Assembly: GCF_900604355.1 (NCBI RefSeq)
Contig: NZ_UWOE01000001.1
Coordinates: 3,162,001 to 3,226,000, forward strand
DNA: 64,000 bases
Reading direction: 5' to 3'
DNA from: Luxibacter massiliensis
GTDB lineage: Bacteria > Bacillota > Clostridia > Lachnospirales > Lachnospiraceae
Numbering within the stretch: position 1 is the stretch's first letter; the number at the start of each line of letters is the position of its first letter. The position numbers and the translations under genes are program-made. Of this stretch, positions 26,900 through 35,676 are shown piece by piece. Under the pieces are notes generated by a model that was given only the letters and a program-made list of their open reading frames with translations, searched no databases and was not told the DNA's origin.

Positions 26900-27246
26900 A
26901 ATCAGCCTCCTTACTATAAAAAATAATTTATTTCAAAATAACCGCCTCCTTCTCCGTCTGTGGCTGCAGATCCATAGATATCTCATCTCCCCGCCTGCCT
27001 TATGGCCGGGCCGCGAATTACGGAAGTATCATTATCCCCGGCCGGATCATTGCGTTATACGGGTGCCGCCCGTATATCAGTGCTCATGGTTTTGCTCGCC
27101 ACACAAACGGATAGCCGCTTCTCGGTTCGGGAACGTAGAGTTGGAAGCTATGAAGTTGTCAAGGTGCCATGGCATGGGGATGCCTTTACCTATAAAAAGC
27201 CTCATCATCTCTCAAATCTCGAACAGAATTTATAAAAACATGAAAA
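26900..27246. other. Gene-poor 350-bp stretch with hairpins
   Basis: More G/C-rich than its flanks. It contains a perfect 7-bp hairpin ATACGGG-TGCCG-CCCGTAT (27057-27075), a GGCCGGG / CCCCGGCC inverted pair and a possible 32-codon minus-strand ORF (27077-27175, MPWHLDNFIASNSTF...) without a strong ribosome-binding site. The function is unclear; an element-specific site is possible. Confidence 0.4.
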
Positions 27247-27270
27247 CGGCCTCAGAAAAACCTGAGACCG
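27247..27270 (-). terminator. Terminator after the HTH/sigma pair
   Basis: Stem CGGTCTCAG / CTGAGGCCG around TTTTT loop, followed by GTTTTC on the minus strand, 8 nt after the stop of the 27278 gene. Confidence 0.75.
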
Positions 27271-27277
27271 TCTTCGC

Positions 27278-27469
27278 CTAAATGACAAATTTTGAAATAT
27301 TGAGCGCGATATGTATCAATAGATACTGTCTTAAATCTTCATCTATCTGACCGTCAATTTTACTATGTTTATCAATTAACGGTGCATACAGCAAAAATAG
27401 TTGCTCCAGAGCCTCATGACTGCCGGAAACTGCCGCCTGAAGCATCTTTTCAAATTCTATGCGATTCAA
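27278..27469 (-). CDS. HTH_16-type conjugative-transposon helix-turn-helix protein
   Basis: 63 residues resembling the Orf8-type small regulators of Tn916-like elements (FEKMLQAAVSGSHEALEQLFLLYAPLIDKHSKIDGQIDEDLRQYLLIHI), a sigma-region-2-like fold. TTG start overlapping the sigma-factor stop (TTTTGA), so translationally coupled to the upstream gene. Probably pairs with it to form a split sigma factor that activates element genes. Confidence 0.8.
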   Translation of the reverse strand: MNRIEFEKMLQAAVSGSHEALEQLFLLYAPLIDKHSKIDGQIDEDLRQYLLIHIALNISKFVI

Positions 27470-27876
27470 AATTTATCACCGTCCTTTGTCAATGCTATGC
27501 GCAGCTTCTTCAATGCCTGATAACGCTGGTCGTAAACATGCTGCGGAGAACAATTTAATAGCCGGGCAATTTCCTCCGGTTTTCGCTCCTCCACAAACAG
27601 CATTGTCAGTATCTCCTGCCGTTTTATTGGCAGTTTTGCAAACGCCTCTGCCAACCGTTCCTCTTCAAAATCAAAAGCAGATCCTGATATTCCACAATGT
27701 GAGGTTTGTTCAAGAACAGATAAAGCGCTCTCTGGTAATTCCTCAATTGAAACTGTATCTACCTTGGGTTTCTCCCGTTCCAAATATTTGAGTCTGGCAC
27801 GGTAAACTGTAGTTTCCAGCCAAACTGTAAATCTGGCTCGCAGCTCGTCACGTTCAGACTTCTGCTGGTGGTTCAT
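27466..27876 (-). CDS. Sigma-70 region-4-type factor (Tn916 Orf7-like)
   Basis: 136 residues. The C-terminal half holds a region-4 HTH (LPIKRQEILTMLFVEERKPEEIARLLNCSPQHVYDQRYQALKKLR). The N-terminal part is charged without region 2, which the neighbouring 63-residue protein seems to supply. AAGGAGGTACAAAG before ATG. By analogy with Tn916, the pair controls excision and transfer genes. Confidence 0.85.
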   Translation of the reverse strand: MNHQQKSERDELRARFTVWLETTVYRARLKYLEREKPKVDTVSIEELPESALSVLEQTSHCGISGSAFDFEEERLAEAFAKLPIKRQEILTMLFVEERKPEEIARLLNCSPQHVYDQRYQALKKLRIALTKDGDKF

Positions 27877-28099
27877 CTTTGTACCTCCTTACGGGGCACA
27901 CCACCAGGGCAAAAGTCAAGGCACGCCGTGATGGCGTGCCTTAATTTTCTCGACTTGTTACCTTTTTGCAGCTGTCAATGGTTTAATCCAATGGGACCAC
28001 CTCCTTGTATTCAGATAACAAAAAACGACCATACTGCACTTTCGTGTAGCATAGCCGTTCTATAAAGCGTAAACTTTTTTCTGTTTGGTTATATGCGCA
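27877..28099. other. Leader region with hairpin, no clear gene
   Basis: Contains the strong hairpin AAGGCACGCC-GTGAT-GGCGTGCCTT (27918-27942) and a perfect AAGGAGGTGG on the minus strand near 28005 with no ORF longer than a few codons behind it. A regulatory leader or an extremely short peptide ahead of the sigma gene is possible. Confidence 0.45.
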
Positions 28100-28444
28100 T
28101 TATTCATCTGTTTGACTGAATTTTTCAATGGTATTCAAAAATTCAGCCAGACCTTCGCAAGCGTATACACGCTGCTTTACCGGATACTTCTCAATACGTT
28201 CCGCAATCTCTCGCAAATAGACCTTCTCAGGTTCTGAATAATACTCTTTGAGCAATTGATCTACTGTTACTGAAAGAGCATTTGCAATCCGTACAATCAT
28301 ATCCAGACTTGGAATCCCTCTCGCATTTTCTATTTGGCCGATATGGCTATTCCCGCAATCACAGATCTCCGCCAAATCTTCCTGGCGCATTCCGCGCATT
28401 TGTCGGTACTTCCGAATATTCTTGCCTAAAATAACATAGTCCAT
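28100..28444 (-). CDS. XRE-family regulator of the ICE
   Basis: 114 residues. HTH at 5-62 (IRKYRQMRGMRQEDLAEICDCGNSHIGQIENARGIPS), C-terminal helical part typical for ICE regulators. AAGGAGAATG before ATG. It lies between the sigma-like pair and parMR and probably represses element promoters. Confidence 0.88.
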   Translation of the reverse strand: MDYVILGKNIRKYRQMRGMRQEDLAEICDCGNSHIGQIENARGIPSLDMIVRIANALSVTVDQLLKEYYSEPEKVYLREIAERIEKYPVKQRVYACEGLAEFLNTIEKFSQTDE

Positions 28445-28613
28445 GGTTTTACATTCTCCTTACATTTCTATTTTATATAATCTGACAATGGAATTGAAGA
28501 ACTTGATATTCCAATATACGCACTATAAGTGGAATATCAACTCATTTACATGGACTTTTTTAATTTTCAAGCGTTAAAAAGCCATTGTTGAACCTATTAA
28601 ATGCACTGTCGGT

Positions 28614-28976
28614 CTATGAAAACATATCCAGGTTGTCCAACATCTGTGCAATGTCTGCCTCCAGAGTATCTGTCTTACTCTCCTCTGAAAAAACCATCTG
28701 GGGTTCGTCACGGCGAACCGCTGCAAGTCTTTCCTCAACAATGCGCCGTATGATTTCCTCAATTCCATCTCGATTATAGCCAGGTGTTAGCTTGACTTCT
28801 ATTTTACAATGTGCATCCTGTAAATTCGGGTTAGAATCAAGATAATCATTCAAGGCTGCAACAACAACCGCACTTTTCCTGTTTCCCAGCCTTTCGAGCA
28901 ACTCTCCAGCCCTTACCTGTTCCTCTGAATCTGCGCTAAATTGAAGCGAGAAGCGGTATTTTCCATCCTTTTTCAT
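28614..28976 (-). CDS. ParR-like centromere-binding protein
   Basis: 120 residues from ATG 28976 (GGAGGGACAATA upstream; the longer ORF is not used). N-terminal RHH-like segment (KYRFSLQFSADSEEQVRAGELLERLGNRKSAVVVAALNDYL), then an acidic tail ending LEADIAQMLDNLDMFS. The tail of ParR proteins contacts the ParM filament. It is 20 nt downstream of the parM gene. Expected to bind repeats nearby, perhaps in the AT-rich 28445-28613 gap, where I see no obvious iterons. Confidence 0.75.
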   Translation of the reverse strand: MKKDGKYRFSLQFSADSEEQVRAGELLERLGNRKSAVVVAALNDYLDSNPNLQDAHCKIEVKLTPGYNRDGIEEIIRRIVEERLAAVRRDEPQMVFSEESKTDTLEADIAQMLDNLDMFS

Positions 28977-28995
28977 TATATTGTCCCTCCGTCCC

Positions 28996-29916
28996 TTATC
29001 CAAGTGGACGAAGAGAAAGCGTTTTCCTGCCCAACATTTCATATCCCAGCGCATTCGCATTCGGAGATTCCACAAAATCCGCCTTTGCTACCAGAGGCGA
29101 ATTTATCAGGAAAGGCCTTAAAAGTATACTTCCCCCTCCGATAAAAACTGCCGGATTAGAACGCAAATCCACTTGCAATTCTCTAAGCTGGTTCAGAATA
29201 TCCTGTGCATGTAACTTCGTCGCTTCACGAATTGTCTCCTTGACATCCTCCGGCAGAATGGTATTCTCGCACTGAAGCACTGCACTAATATGCTCATCTT
29301 CGATACGCATATCATGAAGCGCACCAACCTTTCGTATGATTTCATTGTTCATAGTAATAATACCAGTTTCCAGGCTCCGGCAAAACTGCAAATCTGGTTT
29401 TCCATTCTTCAAGAGCAGCACATCGGTGGTATAACCACCAATATCAACGATAAACATACGAACCGTATGAACCACCAGACTGCTCTGGGGAATAACAGCG
29501 GCATATGCCTGCGGGAACACCATAACACGGTCTATCTTAATGCTGTATGGCCTGTCACCATAAACAAATTTGATAATTCCGTCTCTTTTGAAATAATTGG
29601 CGAATCTGTCTTTTAAAGCACCAAAATGCTCAGGTGGTAGTCCAACAGCCAGCTGAACCTGTTCGACCGGCGTATAATTGCCTCCATTCTCCAGCTCTTT
29701 GGCGATTGCAAATAATGTCAGGATGAAATAACGGTCATCCTGGGTTTTGTCCCTCATATAACTCAGACGGCGTCCACTCAAAGTCCAGTATTTTCCTCCA
29801 TACTCCAAAATCTCATCTGTCATGGGTGGCTTAACCGTGTGCTCAGAAAGCCCGGAAATGAAAGAATGGTTTGTAGTCTTAATGGCGTAGTTGCCGTGGT
29901 CGATTGCGATTAACAT
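28996..29916 (-). CDS. ParM/StbA-like actin-fold segregation ATPase
   Basis: 306 residues from ATG 29916 (CAGGAGGTATACAT). Actin-superfamily motifs: phosphate 1 AIDHGNYAIKT, phosphate 2 VDIGGYTTDVLLL, adenosine GGGSILLRP. ParM filaments push plasmid copies apart. With the ParR-like gene this gives a type II partition pair, suggesting the ICE has a plasmid-like circular phase. Confidence 0.88.
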   Translation of the reverse strand: MLIAIDHGNYAIKTTNHSFISGLSEHTVKPPMTDEILEYGGKYWTLSGRRLSYMRDKTQDDRYFILTLFAIAKELENGGNYTPVEQVQLAVGLPPEHFGALKDRFANYFKRDGIIKFVYGDRPYSIKIDRVMVFPQAYAAVIPQSSLVVHTVRMFIVDIGGYTTDVLLLKNGKPDLQFCRSLETGIITMNNEIIRKVGALHDMRIEDEHISAVLQCENTILPEDVKETIREATKLHAQDILNQLRELQVDLRSNPAVFIGGGSILLRPFLINSPLVAKADFVESPNANALGYEMLGRKTLSLRPLG

Positions 29917-30049
29917 ATGTATACCTCCTGCAAAAATTATTCTTATATTTATCATTACACGATTCGCCATGCGCATTTACAACTTTTATACGCATTCGAT
30001 TCAAAAAACGCGCGAAAAAAGGGTGAAGCATTTTTGCTCCACCCCAGTT

Positions 30050-31108
30050 TTAATGCCTCTTTTGAAAACAATATTCCCAGATATAATCATCCAGTCCCTT
30101 ATAGCGTGGATCCCACAGGTAAGTACCGAACTGAAATCCCATATTGCCAAGAAGACTGAGAAGATTGTTGTAACCGTTTTGTACATGGTAGTTGGTCGCA
30201 AAATCCATATCAAAAGCAGTCTTAATCTCTGCACCCCCTTCTGCACGTAAATCGCTAAGGGTTGTTTCAAGCTGTGTCAGAGAATTAACCCCAGGAACCG
30301 CCAGCACTGTCAGACCAGTCAGTGCATGAATCACGTCAGCTTTCATAGGACCTTCTGTCAGCACCAGCATAGGCCTAACCGGGCCTGCAAGATGTGTCCA
30401 CCCTTCTGCAGGGCAACCATCCGGTCGCTCCGTACTGGATACCCAGCGAAATTTTCTCTTTTTCACTTTATCTCTGCGTATCTGAAGTCCCTGAATCCTT
30501 CCTTGCCGATCCCTCATTGGAATTAAGATACCGCGCTCTTCATGAATAAAAGTCCATGTACCGCTTTCATTCCTATAAAAACCAGGAACCCCAGCTAAGT
30601 ACATCCCTTCAGATTGAAGTTTATCGGCAATCGCTGTCATACCGACCACAGGTGTTGTTCTATATCCAAGCCGAATAATATCATCCTCCGTCAGCCCTCT
30701 GCCAAGCAGGTTCTCTTTATGGTCTGCCGCCAGCGTCAGCTTATCAAGCAGCGCACTGTATGTGGCATGACGGGTATCAACATCCGTTATTGGGCATTCA
30801 GGCTTTGCCTGCGGCTGTATCCTCTTTTGGGGTTTAGGCCGGTGATCAGGCATTCCCAGTTTCTCAACCAGAGCTTTTCGCACTTTGTCACGCGGAACTC
30901 CGGTATATAAGGAATACAGATCAAATATACCACCATATATTCCGCACCGCGGACAGCGATACACTTCTTTTTTCAAATTGATGTTCAAATGCTTTTTCCG
31001 TGGGTTTTCGTCACAGCAGGGACACTGCACATAATAGGAGCTTCTTCCAGACGGCGGCATCGGGATTCCCAGCAGCGAAACAACATCGCTCATATGAAAT
31101 ATTTCCAT
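30050..31108 (-). CDS. CHC2 zinc-finger DNA primase with toprim domain
   Basis: 352 residues. Zinc finger C29-x2-C32 ... C52-x2-C55 (CPCCDEN, YRCPRCGIYGG), a linker, then a toprim-like catalytic region (IPMRDRQGRIQGLQIRRD; VLTEGPMKADV; DMDFATN). Primes ssDNA during ICE replication or after transfer. No helicase domain is fused. Confidence 0.88.
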   Translation of the reverse strand: MEIFHMSDVVSLLGIPMPPSGRSSYYVQCPCCDENPRKKHLNINLKKEVYRCPRCGIYGGIFDLYSLYTGVPRDKVRKALVEKLGMPDHRPKPQKRIQPQAKPECPITDVDTRHATYSALLDKLTLAADHKENLLGRGLTEDDIIRLGYRTTPVVGMTAIADKLQSEGMYLAGVPGFYRNESGTWTFIHEERGILIPMRDRQGRIQGLQIRRDKVKKRKFRWVSSTERPDGCPAEGWTHLAGPVRPMLVLTEGPMKADVIHALTGLTVLAVPGVNSLTQLETTLSDLRAEGGAEIKTAFDMDFATNYHVQNGYNNLLSLLGNMGFQFGTYLWDPRYKGLDDYIWEYCFQKRH

Positions 31109-31181
31109 GCTGCCTCCTTTCCTTTTTCAAATTTGCGGGGAACAGCACGCTGTCCCCCGCTTCTTCTCATTGCTGTTTTCC

Positions 31182-31559
31182 TTATAACCCACAGTTTTCC
31201 TTAAATGACGCAACCCCTGTAGGATCGTATTCCGCCAGCTTTTCCAGATCAAATGCCACCGCCGCATATCTGCCGTATCCAGATTTCACGGTATATGGCA
31301 ACACCTTTCCCAGCTTGTTCTCCCTGATAAACCTTAACAGGTCTTTGCTGATATCTCCGTTAATAAATGCTTCGTTATCCTCCAGATCATAGGCCGGTAG
31401 GTTGACCGTCATATCTGCAAAGGGTTCCGGACCATCTTCTCCGTAATTGATCATACCGATGTGCAGCCGCCCGCCATAAGCATATTGATTGACATGCAGC
31501 GAGACCATTTCATCTCCAAACTCCCATTTGAAACGAATCTTTTTTGTTTTTTTACACAT
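31182..31559 (-). CDS. DUF4313 family protein, 125 aa
   Basis: From ATG 31559 (AAGGAGGACAAAAAA). KKIRFKWEFGDEMVSLHVNQYAYGGRLHIGMINYGEDGPEPFADMTVNLP, a beta-rich small fold typical of DUF4313 proteins in ICEs. Function unknown. A G/C hairpin (31136-31161) follows its stop. Confidence 0.75.
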   Translation of the reverse strand: MCKKTKKIRFKWEFGDEMVSLHVNQYAYGGRLHIGMINYGEDGPEPFADMTVNLPAYDLEDNEAFINGDISKDLLRFIRENKLGKVLPYTVKSGYGRYAAVAFDLEKLAEYDPTGVASFKENCGL

Positions 31560-31631
31560 TTTTTTGTCCTCCTTTTCGTCTTGTTCCCGGTTAGGGGATG
31601 ACTGCATGAATCCCCTGGTCTTTAGCGCCTG

Positions 31632-32390
31632 TTATGCAATTGTCTGTTGAAGGGAAAATTCACAAATCAGCTTCGCGGCAGCTTTAATTTCCTCGCCGCC
31701 AGTGAATTTCGTTGCCACCCATTTAATTGCACCAGGATCCAGCGATAATACCTCGCCAAGCGTTTTCCCGCTGAATTTTGAGATTGGGCAAGGCACATTC
31801 ATTGCCTGTGCCAGCTTTTCTTCTGGAGTCAGTTCCTTTTGCACCGGTTCATTTACAGTGTATTCCTCTTGTGCCGGTTCCGGTTTTGGTTCTGACACCT
31901 CGTGTTTTTCTGCTGATTCTGTTTGAGGTTGAGCGGCGGAGATTCCCAGCTCATCCACAGCAGAAGGCTCAAAATCTTCACCTGCCATAGAAAACTGAAG
32001 TCCAAAGCCTGCATTTCGTAGAGCAATTCCAACAGCAGCAGTCTGTGCCCATTCCCGTGGTGAAACCGAAGGTTTCTCCTCACAATATCCTCTGGATGCC
32101 GTCGCTTCTGCCAGATAACAGTCTGCTGCATCCTTATAGTTTGGATACACGCGAGCTGTTGCCACAAAGCAATCCTTTGCAGAATTCACCTGTACCGCAA
32201 TGCGTCCTTCCGGATATTTCAGACGGAACCACGCCATCTGAATCATGACCGGGAGGCGCTTACGCACCTCTCCGGTTCCCAGATCTGTATAATCCACAGC
32301 AAACGGCGTAGGATCAAATCCATCCACCTGATGAATAGTTTCGATTTTGGCGAGCATTGCCGCCTTCTCATTCGAGTTATTCTGACTCAT
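31632..32390 (-). CDS. ICE protein with exodeoxyribonuclease X C-terminal-like domain
   Basis: 252 residues from ATG 32390 (GGAGGCTACAATA). The N-terminal 140 residues (DGFDPTPFAVDYTDLGTGEVRKRLPVMIQMAWFRLKYPEGRI) look like an ssDNA-binding/annealing-type domain common on these elements. A Pro/Glu-rich linker follows, then CPISKFSGKTLGEVLSLDPGAIKWVATKF, the small fold also found at the end of exonuclease X. No nuclease residues; probably a recombination accessory factor with YqaJ. Confidence 0.7.
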   Translation of the reverse strand: MSQNNSNEKAAMLAKIETIHQVDGFDPTPFAVDYTDLGTGEVRKRLPVMIQMAWFRLKYPEGRIAVQVNSAKDCFVATARVYPNYKDAADCYLAEATASRGYCEEKPSVSPREWAQTAAVGIALRNAGFGLQFSMAGEDFEPSAVDELGISAAQPQTESAEKHEVSEPKPEPAQEEYTVNEPVQKELTPEEKLAQAMNVPCPISKFSGKTLGEVLSLDPGAIKWVATKFTGGEEIKAAAKLICEFSLQQTIA

Positions 32391-32403
32391 TATTGTAGCC
32401 TCC

Positions 32404-32847
32404 TTATAAATTGATATATGTGTTCCGATACTGCATCCAAACCGGCAGAATCGTATGAATATATTGACTGATGCTTGTTTTGTACTGCTCCTGTGTCCCT
32501 GCCTTAAAGCTGGAAAACCGCTTTCTGCCGTCCTGTACAACACGCTCAAAAGAACTGAGTGCTGTTTCACGACGCTTCTGGCCTTCTGCATCGGCTTTTA
32601 ATCCGAATCGTCTTTCATTTAAGGTAAAACGTACATACGCATCTACCATTTGAAAGTGATAGCCCATGACCTTTGTATCCATTGTGATTGGCGCGGACTT
32701 ACAAAAAGACTGAAATGTTTCCAAGACGCAAATGCGGTAATTCAGTTCCTGCATAATCAGCAAATCTTCCGGCGGAAGACTGTTCTCGGCAATCTGGGAC
32801 CTGATAGAATTCTGTTTCTCAAGATATTGATCTAATATTGTAGCCAT
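32404..32847 (-). CDS. Hypothetical ICE protein, 147 aa
   Basis: ATG 32847 preceded by AAAGGAGCAGCT. Predicted mostly helical (MATILDQYLEKQNSIRSQIAENSLPPEDLLIMQELNYRI). No recognised domain. Between recD2-like and the exoX-C-like gene in the DNA-processing operon. Confidence 0.7.
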   Translation of the reverse strand: MATILDQYLEKQNSIRSQIAENSLPPEDLLIMQELNYRICVLETFQSFCKSAPITMDTKVMGYHFQMVDAYVRFTLNERRFGLKADAEGQKRRETALSSFERVVQDGRKRFSSFKAGTQEQYKTSISQYIHTILPVWMQYRNTYINL

Positions 32848-32861
32848 AGCTGCTCCTTTCT

Positions 32862-35033
32862 TCAAGCAAACCCCTGCAGCCGCTTAGCGAGGCAGGTGCC
32901 GCGTTTTTCTGTGTCAGTTCTTTTGATTGAAATACAAAGCGCCCTTTTTTCCCCGACAATGGTTACACGCTCTTTTCCTCGTGTAATTGCCGTATAGATA
33001 AGAGGCCTTGTCAGCATGATGGAATGGGCGCACTGCAGATTGATGATGACGGACTGGTACTCCGATCCCTGCGATTTATGGATAGTAGAGGCATAACCTA
33101 AATCCAACATATCCAATTCACTGGAATCGTACTCTTTCATGCGCCCGTCACCAAAGTCCACATGAACTGTAGTGTCATCGCCAATGCGGATAATTTTTCT
33201 GATATAGCCGATATCGCCGTTATTGACATCATCATGGTTTTTGATCTGCATAACCTTATCCCCACACCGAAATTTTCGATTTCCGAAAACAACCTCCGGC
33301 TTCTGTGCATCCGGCGGGTTCACCTTCTCACGCAAGTGCTCATTCAGCGCATTGACTCCGGTTTCCGTCTTTTGCCGGTATGGCGTAAGCAGCGCCACGT
33401 TATCGACCCCATATTTCTCAGTTTCCCGCAGATAGAGATCGACAATGAGTTTGGCAGAATCAGAGAGTCTGGGAGAATTGATAAACTGAAAGTCGTCCCC
33501 ATACTCCAGACCCACATTCCCATGGCGGATCAGCTTCGCATTTGTCGCGATGCGGCTTCCCGCATTCTGACGAAATACCTTGTCCAACCGCACAACTGGG
33601 ATACATCCGCTGGCAATCATCTCACTGAGCACTGCGCCGGGCCCCACCGAGGGTAGCTGATCTGCATCGCCAATCAGCACCATCTGTGCGCCATATTTCA
33701 CTGCATCAAACAGATATCCGGCCAGATAAACATCCAGCATGGAAATCTCATCTACCACAATCAGATCTGCAGTAAGCGCTTCGGGTCCATCATAGTCTCC
33801 GTCCTCATCCGCCATCAGCCCAAGGGCTTTATGAACGGTTGAAGCCGGAACCCCGGTTGCCTGCTCCATCCTCCTTGCTGCCCTACCCGTAGGGGCACAA
33901 CAGCAGATTTCACTTTTGGGATTGTTTTTTTGATAAATATCTAAAATGGCACGTTGTATCAAAGTCTTTCCTGTTCCAGGTCCACCAGTGATAATGGAAA
34001 GTCCCTGCGTCAGAGCCATCTTTACCGCTTTGCGCTGCTCCGGTGCAAACTTCATTTTCAGTTTCTGCTCCTCTGCATCTATGGCGGCATCCAAATCCCC
34101 ATAGCTGTGCATTTTCCGGTGCTTCATCTGCTGATGAATGGCAGAGGCAAGTTGTTCTTCTACATGTGCAGTTTTTGACCTGTACACATTGCCCTGATAT
34201 GACACCAACTGTCCGCTGAAAACCAGCCTTGCGGCGCGATTCGCCACCATTTCTAAAGTCAGTGCAGGCGTATCCAGAATTTTTAGACAAGCTTTCACAA
34301 ACTCATGTTTCTCCATACAGAGATGCCCTTTAGCTTCCGCATCCGCCAGCGTATACAGGAGTCCTTCATCCACACGCTCGGTCGATAGCTGGTCAAACCC
34401 CATGCTCATAGCAATATGGTCTGCCGTCTTGAAGCCAATCCCGGCCATGTCGCAGAGCTGGTAGGGATGGTTTTTTACAATATCCATCGTCTTTTCCCCA
34501 TACTCTTTGTATAGGCGTACCGCTCGGTTCGGCGTAATGCCATGCGGTGACAGAAATGCCACCACATCCCGGGCGCCACGATTAACCAGATAAGAATCAT
34601 AGATTTTTTTCAGTTTTATCTCACTGATACCTGGTATGGCAAGAAGCCTTTCCGGTTCTTTATCCAGTACCTCCAGTGACTGCTGGCCAAAAACTGCGTA
34701 AATTTTCTCCGCTATCTTGGGACCAATCCCTTTAATCTGCCCGGAAGAAAGATAGGCAATGATGCCTTCCTTCGTCGGTATTACCACTTCGTTGTAACTC
34801 TCCACTTCAAACTGGACGCCAAATTTGGGATTTTTACTCCAATGCCCAAGCATGTCGTAGCGCAGATTGCTTGATGTAGGTAAGCAATATCCCACTGCTT
34901 TCACCTGCGTAACCGTGTTCCCTGTGCTATCTTTGATCTTTTCACATGGATGGTAGAGTGCAATCATATAACTGCTGGCATCAACAGCCGTAATACTCTG
35001 TGGATATATGAGCCTATCAAATTCACATAGCAA
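32862..35033 (-). CDS. recD2: RecD2-like SF1B helicase
   Basis: 723 residues from TTG 35033 (GAAAGGAGTAAAAATT). N-terminal OB and helix-hairpin-helix domains (about 85-200, GQIKGIGPKIAEKIY), Walker A GGPGTGKT near 350, Walker B VVDEISM near 424, and C-terminal motifs (STIHKSQGSEYQSVI; TAITRGKERV). A 5'-3' DNA helicase of the RecD2/TraA helicase type, without a relaxase domain. Likely assists element replication or recombination. Confidence 0.92.
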   Translation of the reverse strand: MLCEFDRLIYPQSITAVDASSYMIALYHPCEKIKDSTGNTVTQVKAVGYCLPTSSNLRYDMLGHWSKNPKFGVQFEVESYNEVVIPTKEGIIAYLSSGQIKGIGPKIAEKIYAVFGQQSLEVLDKEPERLLAIPGISEIKLKKIYDSYLVNRGARDVVAFLSPHGITPNRAVRLYKEYGEKTMDIVKNHPYQLCDMAGIGFKTADHIAMSMGFDQLSTERVDEGLLYTLADAEAKGHLCMEKHEFVKACLKILDTPALTLEMVANRAARLVFSGQLVSYQGNVYRSKTAHVEEQLASAIHQQMKHRKMHSYGDLDAAIDAEEQKLKMKFAPEQRKAVKMALTQGLSIITGGPGTGKTLIQRAILDIYQKNNPKSEICCCAPTGRAARRMEQATGVPASTVHKALGLMADEDGDYDGPEALTADLIVVDEISMLDVYLAGYLFDAVKYGAQMVLIGDADQLPSVGPGAVLSEMIASGCIPVVRLDKVFRQNAGSRIATNAKLIRHGNVGLEYGDDFQFINSPRLSDSAKLIVDLYLRETEKYGVDNVALLTPYRQKTETGVNALNEHLREKVNPPDAQKPEVVFGNRKFRCGDKVMQIKNHDDVNNGDIGYIRKIIRIGDDTTVHVDFGDGRMKEYDSSELDMLDLGYASTIHKSQGSEYQSVIINLQCAHSIMLTRPLIYTAITRGKERVTIVGEKRALCISIKRTDTEKRGTCLAKRLQGFA

Positions 35034-35070
35034 AATTTTTACTCCTTTCTCTGAGTCGTGTTATAGATAC

Positions 35071-35114
35071 AAAAAACTCCCGAATCGTATCCAAAGATAC
35101 AACGGGAGTTTTTT
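35071..35114. terminator. Bidirectional intrinsic terminator
   Basis: AAAAAACTCCCG / CGGGAGTTTTTT arms with an inner GTATC/GATAC stem; T-runs on both strands. It separates the recD2 segment from the YqaJ segment. Confidence 0.9.
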
Positions 35115-35138
35115 GTGAAGCTGCAGCCAGTTGGTCTT

Positions 35139-35663
35139 TCATCGGAACATCTCCGCATTTTCAAGATATGACAAAGGAGCGGAGATACCCATCAGGAAAT
35201 TCTCCCTGTCCAGGCGAACTTTCCGCTTATCGCAGCCACGCTTTGTCAGTTCCTTTTGTACTTCCAGGTATACACCCTCATCAAAAGCAATCATCGGTAT
35301 CTTCAGGCGGATTGCATGGGCAATTTCCCCACGCATCCCACTGCTGATCCGGTTACCGCATATCAGCAGGATATCGCTGCCTTTCAGCAGTTCCAGACCG
35401 AACTGAAGGGCAAGCGCTCTATCAGATGGAATATTGTCGCAAAGGATCATCGGGAGGTACGCATGTGGCGCACTTGCGTTCATACGCATCTTTTTCATGG
35501 CATAGAACATATACGCCCTTGTCGCCTGCATGTTCTGTGCAATCCCTTCATTCGTGTCTGCACTGAGCGGCGAGCAGATATACGCCCTTTTTTTGCACCT
35601 GTCATATGGCAGGAACTGATAAACCAACTCCTGCTCCCAACCTTCATAATAAATGTTTTCCAT
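35139..35663 (-). CDS. DUF4406/DUF7768-like nucleotide-handling fold protein
   Basis: 174 residues: RAYICSPLSADTNEGIAQNMQATRAYMFYAMKKM, SDILLICGNRISSGMRGEIAHAIRLKIPMIAFDE. The layout (strand YICSPL, later GxRxSxGMxGEI) matches small proteins related to nucleoside deoxyribosyltransferases. Activity not shown for this branch. AAAGGAGACC before ATG; 14 nt from the YqaJ gene. Confidence 0.75.
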   Translation of the reverse strand: MENIYYEGWEQELVYQFLPYDRCKKRAYICSPLSADTNEGIAQNMQATRAYMFYAMKKMRMNASAPHAYLPMILCDNIPSDRALALQFGLELLKGSDILLICGNRISSGMRGEIAHAIRLKIPMIAFDEGVYLEVQKELTKRGCDKRKVRLDRENFLMGISAPLSYLENAEMFR

Positions 35664-35676
35664 TATGGTCTCCTTT

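Noticed and set aside
27002..27235. 77-codon plus-strand ORF in the gap near the integrase
   Set aside because: No ribosome-binding site, internal hairpins and no recognisable domain; left as part of a gene-poor stretch.
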